DNA from: Pseudozyma flocculosa PF-1
Lineage: Eukaryota > Basidiomycota > Ustilaginomycetes > Ustilaginales > Ustilaginaceae
Length of the DNA: 64,000 nucleotides
Assembly (NCBI RefSeq): GCF_000417875.1
Contig: NW_006920881.1
Span: forward strand, 201,087-265,086
Reading direction: 5' to 3'
Each line of letters starts with the position of its first letter. The first letter of the stretch is position 1. The translations under genes and the position numbers were made by a program. Positions 23,093 through 34,242 of the stretch are shown here, in pieces. The notes under the pieces were generated by a model. That model saw only the letters and a program-made list of their open reading frames with translations. It had not been told where the DNA came from and did no database searches.

Positions 23093-24581
23093 CTACACCT
23101 GGATGTACTTGTACGGGTTGAGGATCTTCTTGGGGTCAAACAGGTCCTTGATCCGCTTCATGTACTCGATCGACGTGGCGTCCTTCGAGTAGCCAATCTT
23201 CTGCGCCTTCATCAGGCCCAGGCCGTGCTCGGCCGAAATCGAGCCCTTGACCTTGGACGTCCACTCGTAGATGTACGGCTCAATGATGGCCTCGGTCGCC
23301 GCGTCGTAGTCCTTGGCCACAATGTTGATGTGCAGGTTGCCATCGCCAATGTGGCCGTAGCCGCAGACGGCCTCGACGGCCTTGTCGGCGCCCAGCGCCC
23401 CCTGCTCGTCGATCCGCTTGCGCATGTCGAGCACCAGGTCGTACATCTTGTCCACCGGCATGCTCAGGTCGTACTTGAACACCTTGCCCATCTTGCCCGC
23501 CGCCTCCGGGATCGACTCGCGCAGCGCCCACAGCGACTGCAGCTGCGTCTCGTCCTGCGCCAGCACCCCGTCCGAGATCAACCCGCTCTCGAGCAGGTCC
23601 TCGAGCAGCACTTGCAGTTTCTGCGGTCAGTCAAGGGGGGGGCGGGTGTCGCCGCAGCGGGGGCAGAGGTTCATGTCAGCCGATGTGAACGTGCGCGTGC
23701 GCGGGCTCGACCACGGGTGCCACCGGGATCCTCACCTCGTCGTCGTGGTCCTTGTTGCTGCCGCTCGTCTCGATGAGGACGTAGAAGGGATGCCTCGCCT
23801 CAAACGGGTCGCGCACGCCTGCGGTGGCGTGGCCCTGCACCACCTCAAACGACTGCTGGTCGAAAAACTCAAACGCCGACAGGATCTCGCCGCAGTGCTT
23901 CTTGACCTGCGAAAACGTCTTCTGCACGTCCTCGTACGAGTCGAGCGCAAACACGGCCACGTTCATCGCCGAGGGTCTCCGCGGCGTCACAATCGACACG
24001 CCCGTGATAAGGCCAATGGTGCCCTCGGAGCCGATGAAGAGCTGCTTGAGGTCGAAGCCCGTGTTGTCCTTGCGCAGCGTCGAGAGGCCCTCGAGGACGG
24101 TGCCGTCGGGGAGCACCACCTCGAGACCCAGCACGTTGCCGTGGAGCGAGCCGTACCGGAGGAAGCGGAGACCGCCGGCGTTGGTGGCGACGTTGCCGCC
24201 AATGTGGCACGAGCCCTTGGCGCCGAGGTCGAGCGGCATCATGTACCCCTTCTCGGCGATGTGGTTGTCGAGCGCCTCGAGGATGCAGCCGGCGTCGCAG
24301 ACGAGGGTGCCCGAGATTTCGTCGAAGCTGCGGATCCGGTTGAGGCCGCCGAGGTTGACGACGACCTCGTCAAAGACGGGCACGCCTCCGCCGACGAGGC
24401 CCGTGTTGCCGCCCTGGGGCACGACGGCGAGGTTGCGCTCGTAGCAGTGCTTCATGATCCTAGAGACCTCGTCGGTCGTCTTTGGCTTGAGCACGAGCTG
24501 GCTCTTGCCGTGGTACTTGTTCATCCAGTCGTTGTTGTACATATCGAGCTCAGACGAGTCGACGGTCTGGTAGGACGCGGC

Positions 24582-24618
<37 letters not shown>

Positions 24619-24926
24619 GCGTCGGGCGAGACGGTGGTGAGGATCGACGAGGGCGACGAGACAATCTTGGCAAATGCCTCGACGTCGGCCGGGGTGAGGG
24701 TGGCGTAGGCGTCGCTGCGGGAGGGTGCAGCGTAGTTTCTGACCTGCGTCGTCTTTTCGTACCGGTGCGTGTAGGAGGGCGAAGCGGCGACGGGGCGTCG
24801 GAGCGATGTGGCGGGAACGGTGAGGAGCCTCTTTGCGACGCTGAACGGGGCGGCGGAGGCATGGGCGTCTGCGCACGCCTGCCTGAGGGCGCGAGCGGCG
24901 AAGCGGGTCCTCGAGGTGGCGAGCAT
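23093..24926 (-). CDS. D-2-hydroxyglutarate / D-lactate dehydrogenase, FAD-linked, mitochondrial
   Basis: Two exons: 24926-23737 plus the base 23736, and 23620-23093, with a 115-nt phase-0 intron; 572 aa. The first 60 residues are Arg/Ala-rich with no acidic residues at the extreme N-terminus, typical of a mitochondrial presequence. An FAD-binding type 4 domain spans about 135-330, with [25 protein letters not shown] and [19 protein letters not shown]. The C-terminal FAD-linked oxidase domain includes [14 protein letters not shown] and the [10 protein letters not shown] motif. This matches the D2HGDH/Dld2 branch better than Dld1, but substrate is inferred. A poly-Ser run of 12 residues (near residue 110) comes from a trinucleotide microsatellite. 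It would oxidise D-2-hydroxyglutarate or D-lactate and pass electrons onward. Confidence 0.9.
24582..24616. repeat. Trinucleotide (CGA)n microsatellite coding poly-Ser
   Basis: An almost perfect CGA repeat inside the first exon of the D2HGDH-type gene; it is read on the minus strand as a Ser homopolymer between the presequence region and the FAD domain. Confidence 0.9.
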
Positions 24927-25963
24927 CGTTGGCGGCGGACAGCGGGTGGAAGGAAGTCGGTCGCGATAGGGGTTCGGAAGGGAGTGGAAGATGTGGTGGT
25001 GGGTCGACGAGATCCATCAATGAAGCGCCACGCGAGCTGCCTCTCTCTGCGTGGTCAGACAGGCCAGGCGGCCTGGCCGAAGCGAGAGCCCCATCGCTGG
25101 CCGGGGAAACGCCGAGTGACTCGGCGATCCGCCCGTCGTTGGTGGGACAGGGCTTGTACGACGCCGGCCGGCATCTTCCTACGCCGTCGAGATCTGCATC
25201 GGGTGAGATGCGTGTCCGATGAGCTGGTGGCTGATGCCCCGATCTGGCCTGAGAGTGAGTTCGCGTTTGGGCGGTCGGTGGCTAGGGCAGGCAGGCCAGA
25301 AAAACTTTCCAGCCAGGACACCTTTCCCCGCCTGACCCTGGGCTGGCCGTTGCTGGGCTGGGCTGGGCTGGGCTGGGCTGGCTGGGCTGGGCTGGCCCGG
25401 ATCCCGGGCTCCACACGCGACCGCCTGCAGCCCCGGGGAGGCAGGCAAGGGTAGCCTCGCCGCCACCCGCCGTTGCTGTCATCGGACGTCAGCCCTCGAC
25501 CACCATCACGCCTTACCCTGACTCCCTGCCATCTCATCACGCACCTTCCTCCGCTCCTCTCTTGAACTCGCACTGGACGTCGCCGTCACATCCTAGCGCA
25601 TCTCTGCTTCCAACGACGCCAGTCCTGCTCGCCCCGTTCCTCTGATAGGCCACCGACTCTGGCCATCCACCGCCAAAAGGTCCGCACCTCCAACGGTCCA
25701 GACCCTCCTGGCTCTTGCCTCTCGATCTCTTCGCTCCACGATCTCGTCAGAAACACTGTCAACGATATCATAGCGAGCTATCGCTCGGACGTCTCTCTCC
25801 GTCGCTCGGCCAGTCGCCACACCTTATCGTCTTCGGACCCGCACCGCGCGCACCTCTGCACATTCCGGCCTCGCGCTCCGAGCCTCCAGCTGCCCGTGCG
25901 TCCTAGCGCGCACGTCCGGACGGCCCCTTGGCCATCTCCGCCCTTTGCTCTCCTGCACGCACC
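24927..25963. promoter_or_regulatory. Divergent intergenic region between D2HGDH-type gene and PP4
   Basis: A 1.04-kb stretch between two divergent starts. It contains a tandem GCTGG pentamer array near 25345-25400 and a CT-rich stretch before the PP4 start (25500-25960). No TATA box or protein-binding site could be identified with confidence. Confidence 0.45.
25345..25400. repeat. (GCTGG)n pentamer repeat
   Basis: Repeated GGGCTGGGCT units with one shorter GGCT interruption, lying in the divergent promoter region. Confidence 0.85.
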
Positions 25964-27212
25964 ATGGTCAGCGACCTCGACCGCCAAATAGAACAGCTCA
26001 AGCGATGCCAGCCTCTGTCCGAGTCCCAGGTCAAGGAGCTCTGCCTCAAGGCGAGAGAGATTCTCATCGAGGAGGGCAACGTCCAGCACGTCGATGCGCC
26101 CGTCACCATCTGCGGTGACATACATGGCCAGTTCTTTGACCTCATGGAGCTCTTCAAACACGGCGGGATGTGTCCAGAGACAAACTACCTCTTTATGGGT
26201 GAGCCGAGCCGGGTCGCCCCTTCATCCTCGACGGGAGCGCGACGGCAGCGCTGACACGATTCCCTCGCTCTGTCTTTGCCTACCCTTGCTCTCTTTGGTT
26301 CGTTCCACGGCAACTCAGGCGACTTTGTCGATCGCGGCTTCTACTCGGTCGAGACCTTCCTGCTGCTGCTTGCCCTCAAGGTGCGCTACCCGGATCGAAT
26401 CACGCTGATCCGCGGCAATCACGAGTCGCGGCAGATCACCCAGGTCTATGGCTTCTACGACGAGTGCGCGAGAAAGTACGGCAGCGTCAACGTGTGGCGC
26501 TACTGCTGCGAGGTGTTCGACTACCTTGCCCTGGGCGCCGTCGTCGATGGCCGAGTCTTTTGCGTCCACGGAGGGCTCAGCCCCAACATCGAGTCGCTCG
26601 ATGAGATCAGGGCCATCGACAGGAAGCAAGAGGTGCCTCACGACGGCGCCATGTGCGATCTGCTCTGGTCCGATCCGGATGGTGAGTGGCGGGCGGAGGG
26701 CCCTTCGGTCCGCTGGATGCCGGCCTCTCCTCGACACCGATGATCTGACCGCCTCGGCCTCGTCCTGCCCCTCTTTTGCGCCGGCGCTGCCACCAGACAT
26801 CACCGGATGGGGTATGTCGCCCAGAGGAGCCGGCTACCTGTTTGGAAGCGATGTGGTGGCCAAGTTTGCGCACACCAACGACCTCGACCTGGTCGCCCGG
26901 GCGCACCAGCTCGTCCTGGAAGGCTACAAGCTGATGTTCGACCAGACGATTGTGACGGTCTGGTCGGCGCCCAACTACTGTTACCGCTGCGGCAACGTCG
27001 CCTCCATCCTCAAGCTCGACGATGCGCTCAACCAAAAGTACGAGACCTTTGATGCCGCTGCACAGGAGTGAGTCTCGTCTTGTCATCGCACGGCACCGTC
27101 GCGTCCGTGACCTGCAGCAGCAACGCATGCTGACTCTGTTTCGACCTCCTTGTCTGTCTGCAGAGCGCACGGCGTCCCGGCAAAACGACCGGCTCCAGAG
27201 TACTTCTTGTAG
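25964..27212 (+). CDS. PPH3: Serine/threonine protein phosphatase 4 catalytic subunit (PP2A family)
   Basis: Four exons: 25964-26198, 26319-26681, 26797-27067 and 27164-27212; 305 aa, close to the usual 305-307. Metal-site motifs are intact: GDIHGQ (51-56), GDFVDRG (79-85) and RGNHES (from 110), plus the HGG and [11 protein letters not shown] motifs. The start [13 protein letters not shown] and the C-terminus PEYFL resemble PP4c rather than PP2A proper or PP6; the terminal Leu is the usual carboxymethylation site. PP4 works with regulatory subunits in DNA-damage checkpoint recovery and splicing/RNA control. The 3' splice into the last exon is fixed by the tail [15 protein letters not shown]. 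Confidence 0.95.
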
Positions 27213-28111
27213 TCTCGGCCACCGTCCCCCCCGCTGCCTCAGTCGCCTCGCACCCTGCTCTACTATACCACGCTTCCAACCTCGGCTCGTCGTCACCCGT
27301 TGCTCTCGCAAGCTTTCCTCCAGCCACCCTTCCTTCCTTCCTTCCTCCTCCGCCTCCTGCCCATGTACCCCGCGTCGGCATGTATCGCCCGCCACACGCT
27401 TTGGCCGGCTTGTACTTTTATCTCTCCATACGACATCATGTCTAGAACATCGCCGCACCAGGGCGGCTGCCCTGCCTGGCTGCGACGCAAGGGCCGGCGC
27501 CGCCGCGTCTGTGCGGAGTGATCATTTGGGGCACGGGCGCGGCGCACACGGACGCTGCCAGCTTGGCAGGTCCGCCGTCGGTCGGTGGCGGGCGTTGACA
27601 GTGTGTGTGTGGGCAGACGCCCCAGAGGCCTTCTAGCTGGGTCGACCCGAGCCGAGTCACAAGCGGCTGGCTCATGAGCAGCGCGCTCAGGGCCGGCCTG
27701 CGCAGCGAAAGTCTCTGGCTACGCCCCGAGCCGTTCCACCTTAGTCGGATCACTTGCTGCTTGCTTGCTTGCTTCTTCCCGCCGCCCAAGCATGCTCGGC
27801 ACGGTGCAGTGGGCTGGCACGGTTCGCATCGGACAACGCCGTACCTGCACCTGGACGGATGCGAGCCGCCCTGGTAGCGCTGTAATGCGTCTGCGCCGGT
27901 GGCGGAGCAGGTCATGCTCAGGAGTCTACGGACGAAAGGAACAACCAACAAGAGGCGGAGTCGCGACGGTCTCGCTCTCCTCTTGCCTCCTGCCCACTCT
28001 CCTCTTCTCGTCTTCCCTCCATCTGCCACCTCTTCTTTCGGATCCCCCTTCTTTCGCGTCGTGGTCTCGCTTCGTCGACTCGTTCCTCGCCATCTGGCCG
28101 CCGCGACCGCC
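27213..28111. other. Intergenic region between PP4 and a hypothetical gene
   Basis: Tandem (plus/plus) spacing of 0.9 kb. The first part is the PP4 3' flank with a TTCCTTCC run near 27327-27350. The last 150 bases are CT-rich and probably the leader of the next gene. No gene or structured RNA was recognised. Confidence 0.45.
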
Positions 28112-28816
28112 ATGAGCGCACCTCATCCAGATGGCGTCACGCGTCCCCTCGCGCGCGCAGAGGATGGGACGCCTTCAGACGACGGCTGCCCGCACTTCAA
28201 CCTCGACAAGGCCACGAGTCAGCTCAAGGCTCTGACAGAGGCTGCGCAATTCAGCGCCGTCGACACGTTCATGCTCTACGGCCTTCTCGAGGTCCACGGC
28301 AGCCGAGCTGCCATACTCGGGAGCCGCCACGACGGCCCGTATAGCGACCCGAAGCTCGTAGGCTGCCTCGAAAAGGTCATCGCCTTCTACCGCGATTGCA
28401 CCTTTGATACGGACGATGGTCTCGACATGCTCGAGGAAAGGTTCTGGCTGCCGTTCATGCCCTTCTGCAAGCCGTCCCTCTCAATGACTGCCTGGGCCAT
28501 GAACGGCAAGCCAAAGACGATCGAAGACTTCCTCGGCTGCCCTGCTGCAGCTCTGATCCGTCTCGAGTCCGAGCTCATGGTCCGAGCAGAGCTCTCGCTC
28601 GGCCTGTGGGAGCACCACATCCGGCGCAACATCGAGCAACAGAGGCGGCAGGGAAGGTCGACAGTGCCAATCTGCTTGCCCTCCGAGCACCGCCATCCCT
28701 TCTGGTACCTGCTCCAGGCCGACGGCCAGGTGATGATGCCCAAGCACCCCGAAGGATACTCGCGGGCGGAGATTGCGGCCTTCATCGACTCGCATGTCCA
28801 GAAAGCCAACGCTTGA
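28112..28816 (+). CDS. Hypothetical protein, 234 aa
   Basis: An intronless frame from an ATG in the good context CGCCATGAG. An in-frame ATG further upstream would add a peptide that reads like translated CT-rich leader, so the shorter start was chosen. The protein is soluble-looking with no signal peptide or clear membrane segment. It contains regularly spaced helices (DKATSQLKALTEAAQF, LEKVIAFYRDCTFD) and an unusual Trp/Phe/Met-rich central segment near ERFWLPFMPFCKPSL. I do not recognise the family. The ordered, non-repetitive composition argues for a real gene. It ends 176 bp from the converging NDUFA13 stop. Confidence 0.6.
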   Translation: MSAPHPDGVTRPLARAEDGTPSDDGCPHFNLDKATSQLKALTEAAQFSAVDTFMLYGLLEVHGSRAAILGSRHDGPYSDPKLVGCLEKVIAFYRDCTFDTDDGLDMLEERFWLPFMPFCKPSLSMTAWAMNGKPKTIEDFLGCPAAALIRLESELMVRAELSLGLWEHHIRRNIEQQRRQGRSTVPICLPSEHRHPFWYLLQADGQVMMPKHPEGYSRAEIAAFIDSHVQKANA

Positions 28817-28992
28817 CTGCGCTTTCCCAAGGCACCGCTCCGCCGTGGCGCCGCAACAGCTCGACGCCAATTACGCAAACGTCAGCCCCACCAACGCAGT
28901 CTCATCGCGGCACGGACGGCAAGCTGGTGCAAGGGATCGGTCGCAATTCTCCTTCACCCACGAGCCTGACGGCGCAGACGAGGCGCAGAAGC

Positions 28993-29985
28993 CTAGAGCA
29001 CGACAAAGTTGGGAGCGGTGTACCTCTTGGTGTTGTAGACCGACTTGCCAGCCTGCGAGTGACAAAGCGGGAAAAGAGACGACGACGCGGGTGTCGAGGG
29101 CAGGCAAGGTCAGCGGTGTTCCTCTTCTCTTCGGTGCAGTCGTGCAACGCCTGGCGGCCGCAGCGGGTTGCACTCACCTCCCAGTCGGGCACGTCCTTCA
29201 TGATCTCCTTTTCTCTTGCGAGCTGCGCCTGCTCCCTTCGGTACGCGTCGCGGTCGGCCTCGGCCATGAGCATGGGGATGAGGTGGATGCGGGACCAGGC
29301 GCGTTCCCTCTTGAGCTCTCTGTCGGTCGGACACGTGGGCGGGGATAGAGCGAGAGCGGGTCAGCCGATCTGCACGGGCGAGGAATGAGAGGGATGGCGG
29401 CTGGTCTGAGAGTGATCCTGAGCCGGCAGCACAGAGCGCAGAAGTCAAGTGCGCGTCTGGCATCTGGCGCCGGCGCAAGGTGTGCGTGCGGTCCTCCAGG
29501 CCGGCGCCTCGGAATGGGTGCGGCCGTGTCCCACGGAAAGCACCCGATGGCGCTCAGCGGTCTAGCGACAGTGCGATGCTCACCGCTGCTCGAGGTTGCC
29601 CTGTCCGACCTTGTAGAAGCCGTAGCCGCAGATGGCAAACATGGCGCCAAAGACGGCGATGCCGCTAGGGTTCTTGCCGGGAAGGTTCCTCTTGTATCGG
29701 ATGGGCTGGTAGCCTCCCTGCGGAGGGAGGTCCCTGTAAATTTCGTCGCAGGAGAGCACAAGAGCGGCGTCGAGGAAGGCATGGTCAGCCAAGAACATCG
29801 CAGCGGTGCCAAGGGCGGGGGTCGAGACGAGCTCGAGGTCGAGTGAGGCGAAAGACGTACTGTCGGAAGGGCACTGCAAATCATCGAGGCCACGGTCGCA
29901 GAGGATGGGAAAGGCAGTCGTTCAGCTCCTGAGCATTGGTGCAGACGACGGCTCCGCTGAGGCGTGGCTCACCTGTTCCGCTCAT
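28993..29985 (-). CDS. NADH:ubiquinone oxidoreductase subunit NDUFA13 / GRIM-19
   Basis: Five exons: 29985-29973, 29873-29861, 29733-29584, 29319-29178 and 29052-28993; 125 aa. The first two exons are only 13 nt each. They are supported by exact donor/acceptor sites and by restoring the family N-terminus VPFRQDLPPQGGY, which no other reading gives. A single membrane helix (IAVFGAMFAICGYGFYKVG) is followed by a charged helical tail (RDAYRREQAQLAREKEIM) and the end PNFVVL. This is an accessory subunit of mitochondrial complex I at the membrane arm, so the organism has a proton-pumping complex I. Its start is divergent from NOP14, with 361 bp between. Confidence 0.9.
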
Positions 29986-30346
29986 GTTGTACAGGGGTCT
30001 GGTGGTGGCGTGCGACGATGGGTGATGGTGCGGGGGAGGTGGTCGAGGTGCTGTCGGCGAATGGGCCCGGCGTCTGTGGCTGCTCGCCCGCCCTGGCCGC
30101 TCACACCAACGCGGGCGATCACAAATTTCGGATCCGTCCGTGGAGTCTTCCGACCCTTGGCTGCCCGCCACTGCGCCCAAAAATTTGCGGCGGCAGCGGC
30201 TTCGTGGGCAAAAAGGGCCTTCCCGCCTGTCCTCCTTTGCTCCCTTCCTTCCAGCCTCCTCCCAAGCCCTCATCCTCTATACCCCACTTCATACCTTTTT
30301 CTCTCGCTAGCTCCACCAGCTACGAGCAACCTCGACGTGGCCCATC
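29986..30346. promoter_or_regulatory. Shared divergent promoter of NDUFA13 and NOP14
   Basis: 361 bp between two divergent start codons. It contains a CT-rich leader for NOP14 (30225-30346). No TATA box is evident on either strand. Confidence 0.5.
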
Positions 30347-33300
30347 ATGGCAAAGGGTGGAGGATCGCAGCTCTCGCAGCTCAAGTCCAAGCTCCACGCC
30401 GCCGGCGTCGGCGACAGGCGGCAGCAGTCGAAAAAGTCCAAGCTCAGGCGAGGGGGTCAGGACGAAAAGGACGCTGCCGCCGCCAGACGCAACAAGATCG
30501 CCAACATCACCTCCTCGCTCAACCCCTTCGACGAGAAGGTCACCAAGCCCAAGCATGAGGTCCTCGGCAGGAAGGTCAAGGGCGCCGTCGGCCGGCCCGG
30601 GGCCGCAAAGGCGAGCGGCCTCGCGCAGCGCAGGGCGTCGCTGCTGCCAGAGTGGCAGGCGAGGAACAAGAGCGGATCCTTCATCGACCGCCGCTTTGGC
30701 GAAAACGACGCCAACATGACGCCCGAGGAGAGGATGCTCGAGCGATTCACCGCCGAAAAGCAGCGTCGAGCGTCCAAGGGTGCCATGTTCAACCTCAACG
30801 ACGGCGACGACGAGGTCCTCACCCACTACGGCCAGAGCCTGAGCGGCTTCGACGACCTCGCCGACATCGGGCTGCCCGACGAGGACGACGAAGGTGAGTT
30901 GCAGCGCCAGACGACAGACGACGCGGCTGCTGCCAGCAGAGACGACACGCCAAGCACACGGCGGCGCGACCCCATTGCCGGCACATTCGGAGCGAGGCGG
31001 TGGGTCGGCTGCTCTCTCCGGTACCGGCTCCGCCCCGCTCCTCCGACATGATGATTCGCTACTTGCGACTAAACGATCCGGACAAATCAAAAGTGCGCTG
31101 ACAAGCGCCAAAACTGTGACGGTCAAAATTCCACTGGAGATTGCTGATCCTTGTCGCGCAAGCGGGTCGCCGCTCGCCGTTGCTTGCTCGGGTCGTCTTG
31201 CTGGCTGGCAGCGTCGCGTCGCAAAACGAGGCACGTGGTCGATGCTCGGTACTGACTGAACCCGCCACCTTCCATTCCGTCTCGCGCTGCGATCTTCCTC
31301 GCTACGCCCAGGTAACATGGACGGGGCCAACCACTTTGGCGGCTTTGACGAGGACGGCGAGGACGACGATCCGGACCGCGTCAAGACCAAGGCCGAGGTG
31401 ATGCGTGAGGTCATGGCCAAGTCCAAGTTCCACAAGCTCGAGCGGCAAAAGATCCGCGACGAGGATGAGGAGCTCCGGATGCAGCTCGACGACGACCTCG
31501 GCGGCATCCGCGACCTCCTCTTTGCTCAGCCAACGACCACCGAGGCACCCGCTGCTCCCGAAACGCCCGCAGCTCCTCGGGCCCCGGCGCTCGACAAGGG
31601 CAAGGGCAAAGCTGCCGACAATGCGCCGACGGCCACAGCAGCAGGCGAGGAGAACCGGCCGCTAATCGAGCCCAAGGTCGCCTCGAACTCCTACGATGCC
31701 TTTGTCAAGGAGCTGGCGTTTGAGAAGCGAGCCAAGCCCCAGGACCGTCTCAAGAGCGAGGCCGAGCTGGCCGCCGAAGAGGCCAAGCGTCTGATGAAGG
31801 CGGAAAAGGCCCGCCTCAAGCGGATGCGGGCCGACAGCGACGACGAGGGCGCCTCCTCGGACGAAGAGGGCGGCCGCGGCAAGCGGAGGAAGAAGGGCGA
31901 CAAGAAGTCCAAGGCGCGAGCCTCGGGAGCCGATGACCTCGACGACGACTTTGAGCTTGACGGCATCACGGCGGGCGAGGCGTACGGCCTGGGCAAGGGC
32001 CTCCGCACCGAGGGCAGCGAGGACGAGGACGAGGATGAGGACGACGGGGAGAGCGAGGGCGATGAGGACCAGGATGAGGACGAGGAAGGCGATGAGGAAG
32101 GAGACGCGGAAGACGAGGGCGACGACGAAGAGGGAGACGAAGACGACTTTGCAGACCTTGCGGATGTCGACGGTCTCGCCGTTGCTGGCGAAGACGAGGA
32201 GTCCGAGGAGGAGGGCGACCACGAGGCGCTCACGGGCAGCGTGTCGGCGGCCGAAAGGAAGGCCGCAAAGACCGGCAGCAAGAGGAAGCAGGCCATGACC
32301 AAGGAGGAGGCCAGCAAGCTGCCCTACACGTTTCCCTGCCCGTCCTCGCATTCGGAGTTCCTCGCCATCCTCGACGAGCACCGCATCGAGCCCAAGTTTG
32401 TCCCCACCGTCGTCAAGCGGATCCGCACCCTCTATCACCCCAGCCTGCACGAGGACAACAAGCACAAGCTGCAGGCCTTTATCGGTGTTCTCATCGACCA
32501 CGCCATCCACTCTGCGGCGGTGGCGGGCGCCGACAAGGAGGACAAGATCGCCGTCGCGCTCGTCAATGCGCTCATCCCGCAGATTTTTTCGCTCTCGCAG
32601 GCGTACCCCCTGGCCTCTTCGCAGCACTTTGTGGGCAAGCTGGCGTTGATGCAGCGGAACCTGTCGCGCGGGCTCGCCAAGGGCGCCGTGTCGGCCGATG
32701 CCAGGACGTGGCCGATGCTGCCGGAGCTGACGCTGCTCAGGATCGCCGGCACCGTGTGGCCGACGTCGGACAGGCAGCACCCGGTCGCCACGCCGCTCGC
32801 GCTCCTCATCGCCCAGTACCTAGGCCATGCTCGGGTCCGCTCGCTCACCGACCTGGCCTCCGGACTCTTCCTGTGCTCGCTCGTGGCCTCGCACGAGAAG
32901 GACAGCAAGCGCGTCTTCCCCGAGGCCGCCAACTTCCTCTTCAATTGCATCGCTCTCCTTACTACGCGATCCGAGGATGGCCGACGGACAGTGTCGACGA
33001 CCGCAGAGCACTACGGTATCCCGACTCCGGACCTCGGCGCTCCGCACACGGCCTCGCTTCCTCTCACCGCCGAGGAGAGCGCACAGGCCTCGACCGTCGA
33101 CGACGGACCCACAGATCTCTTGGACCTGCTGTCGCCTGCTCCAAGCCTCGAGGTCGGCGCGATCAAGGCGCAGCTCCTCCGACTGGCCCTCGAGCTGACC
33201 GCCGAGTTCGCCAAGCTGTACAGCGGCAGCACGGCGTTCGTCGAGCTGTTTACGCCCTCGCTCGACCTGCTGGCCAGCGTGGATGCTGCATCGCTGCCCG

Positions 33301-33728
33301 AGTCGCTGGCGGAGCGTCTCAGGGCCATCGAGGCGAGTCTGGAGCGCCAGGTGCGCATGTCGGCCTCGTCGCGGCGCTACCTGCGGCTGCAGGCGCACCG
33401 GGCGATCGCGATCGCGTCGTACGTGCCCAAGTTTGACCAGCAGGGCTTCAACCCGGAGCGCAAGGGCGGCTACGACCCGGACACGGAGCGTGCCCAGGCG
33501 GCCAAGCTGCGTGCGCTCATCAAGAAGGAGAAGAAGGGCGCGATCCGCGAGCTGCGCAAGGACAACCAGTTCCTCGCCGAGGAGAGGCGCAAGGAGCAGG
33601 CGGCCGAGGACCAGAGCTACCAGAAGAAGATCAAAAAGATCATGTCGACGCTCCAGGACGAGCGCAGCGAGCAAAAGCAGATGGAGCGCCAGAAGGCCAC
33701 GCTCAAGAAGCGCGCGGGCAAGAAGTAG
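30347..33728 (+). CDS. NOP14: Nop14, small-subunit processome component
   Basis: Two exons, 30347-30893 and 31312-33728, joined in phase 1 across a 418-nt intron; 987 aa. The N-terminus (SQLKSKLHAAGV) and the block NPFDEK...RRFGENDANMTPEERML...FNLND are typical of Nop14. A long Asp/Glu-rich tract with Lys/Arg clusters (about 340-490) is followed by a helical domain (LPYTFPCPSSHSEFLAIL onward) and a basic coiled tail ending KKRAGKK. Nop14 is needed for 40S subunit assembly and U3-dependent 18S processing, partnering Emg1 and Noc4. The intron is much longer than others here and holds a candidate snoRNA. Confidence 0.93.
31040..31155 (+). ncRNA. Candidate box C/D snoRNA inside the NOP14 intron
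   Basis: Within the 418-nt intron there is a perfect C box ATGATGA at 31048-31054, a D'-like CTGA at 31098-31101, a weak C'-like TGTGACG near 31115 and a D box CTGA at 31144-31147. CGAC just before the C box can pair with GTCG just after the D box. The segment between the boxes is clearly richer in A/T than the surrounding GC-rich intron, and its size (about 100 nt) fits the class. The guide stretches would lie before each CTGA; I could not assign an rRNA target. Short boxes occur by chance, so this remains a candidate. Confidence 0.45.
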
Positions 33729-34242
33729 CCGGCCCGTTCGTCGCTCCGTGCCGTTCCAAGCGGTCTCGTCATCGTCTCCAGCGCTCCATCCACTTCCCCT
33801 ACGACGTTTCCCTGGCCATCCTTTCCGACCGGCCCATTCCCGAGCATGCATCCCTGCCCACGGCGACGACGTCGCTTTTGCGGCGCCACCACTACTGTAC
33901 TTTTATCCACCATCACCGTCTAGATGGCCGTTGCGACATACACAATGGATCCATTCTCTCCACCTCGACAGCCGCGTGACTCGCTGCGGTGGCTTTGGCC
34001 TGACTCGATTCGACTCGACTCGACTGGATGGCGGCCCTGCCGCTGCGGCCGCGCATGACAGCGAGCATTTCGGAGCGACGGCATCCGAAGAAGTGGCAGC
34101 AGGCGAAGCTGGGTGACTCGGCGAGTCGTTTGCGGCATGCTCCTCGACGGCGATCCTCACGACGGAGGGAGGCGCAGCGAGTATAAAGCGACGCTCATGG
34201 TCTCGTTGTGCTGCTGCATCCACTACAATCCCTCGGACCGAC
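33729..34242. promoter_or_regulatory. Intergenic region with a TATA element, upstream of the methyltransferase
   Basis: Tandem spacing of 0.5 kb. It contains a short GACTC repeat near 34005-34026 and a TATAAA at 34182-34187, 55 bases before the start codon, the clearest core promoter in the window. Confidence 0.55.
34182..34187 (+). promoter_or_regulatory. TATA box of the methyltransferase gene
   Basis: TATAAA in a GC-rich context, 55 bases upstream of the ATG at 34243. This implies a very short untranslated leader. Confidence 0.5.

Noticed and set aside
23382..25454. 690-codon plus-strand open frame
   Set aside because: Antisense to the D2HGDH-type gene, with Arg/Gly-rich composition and no domain.
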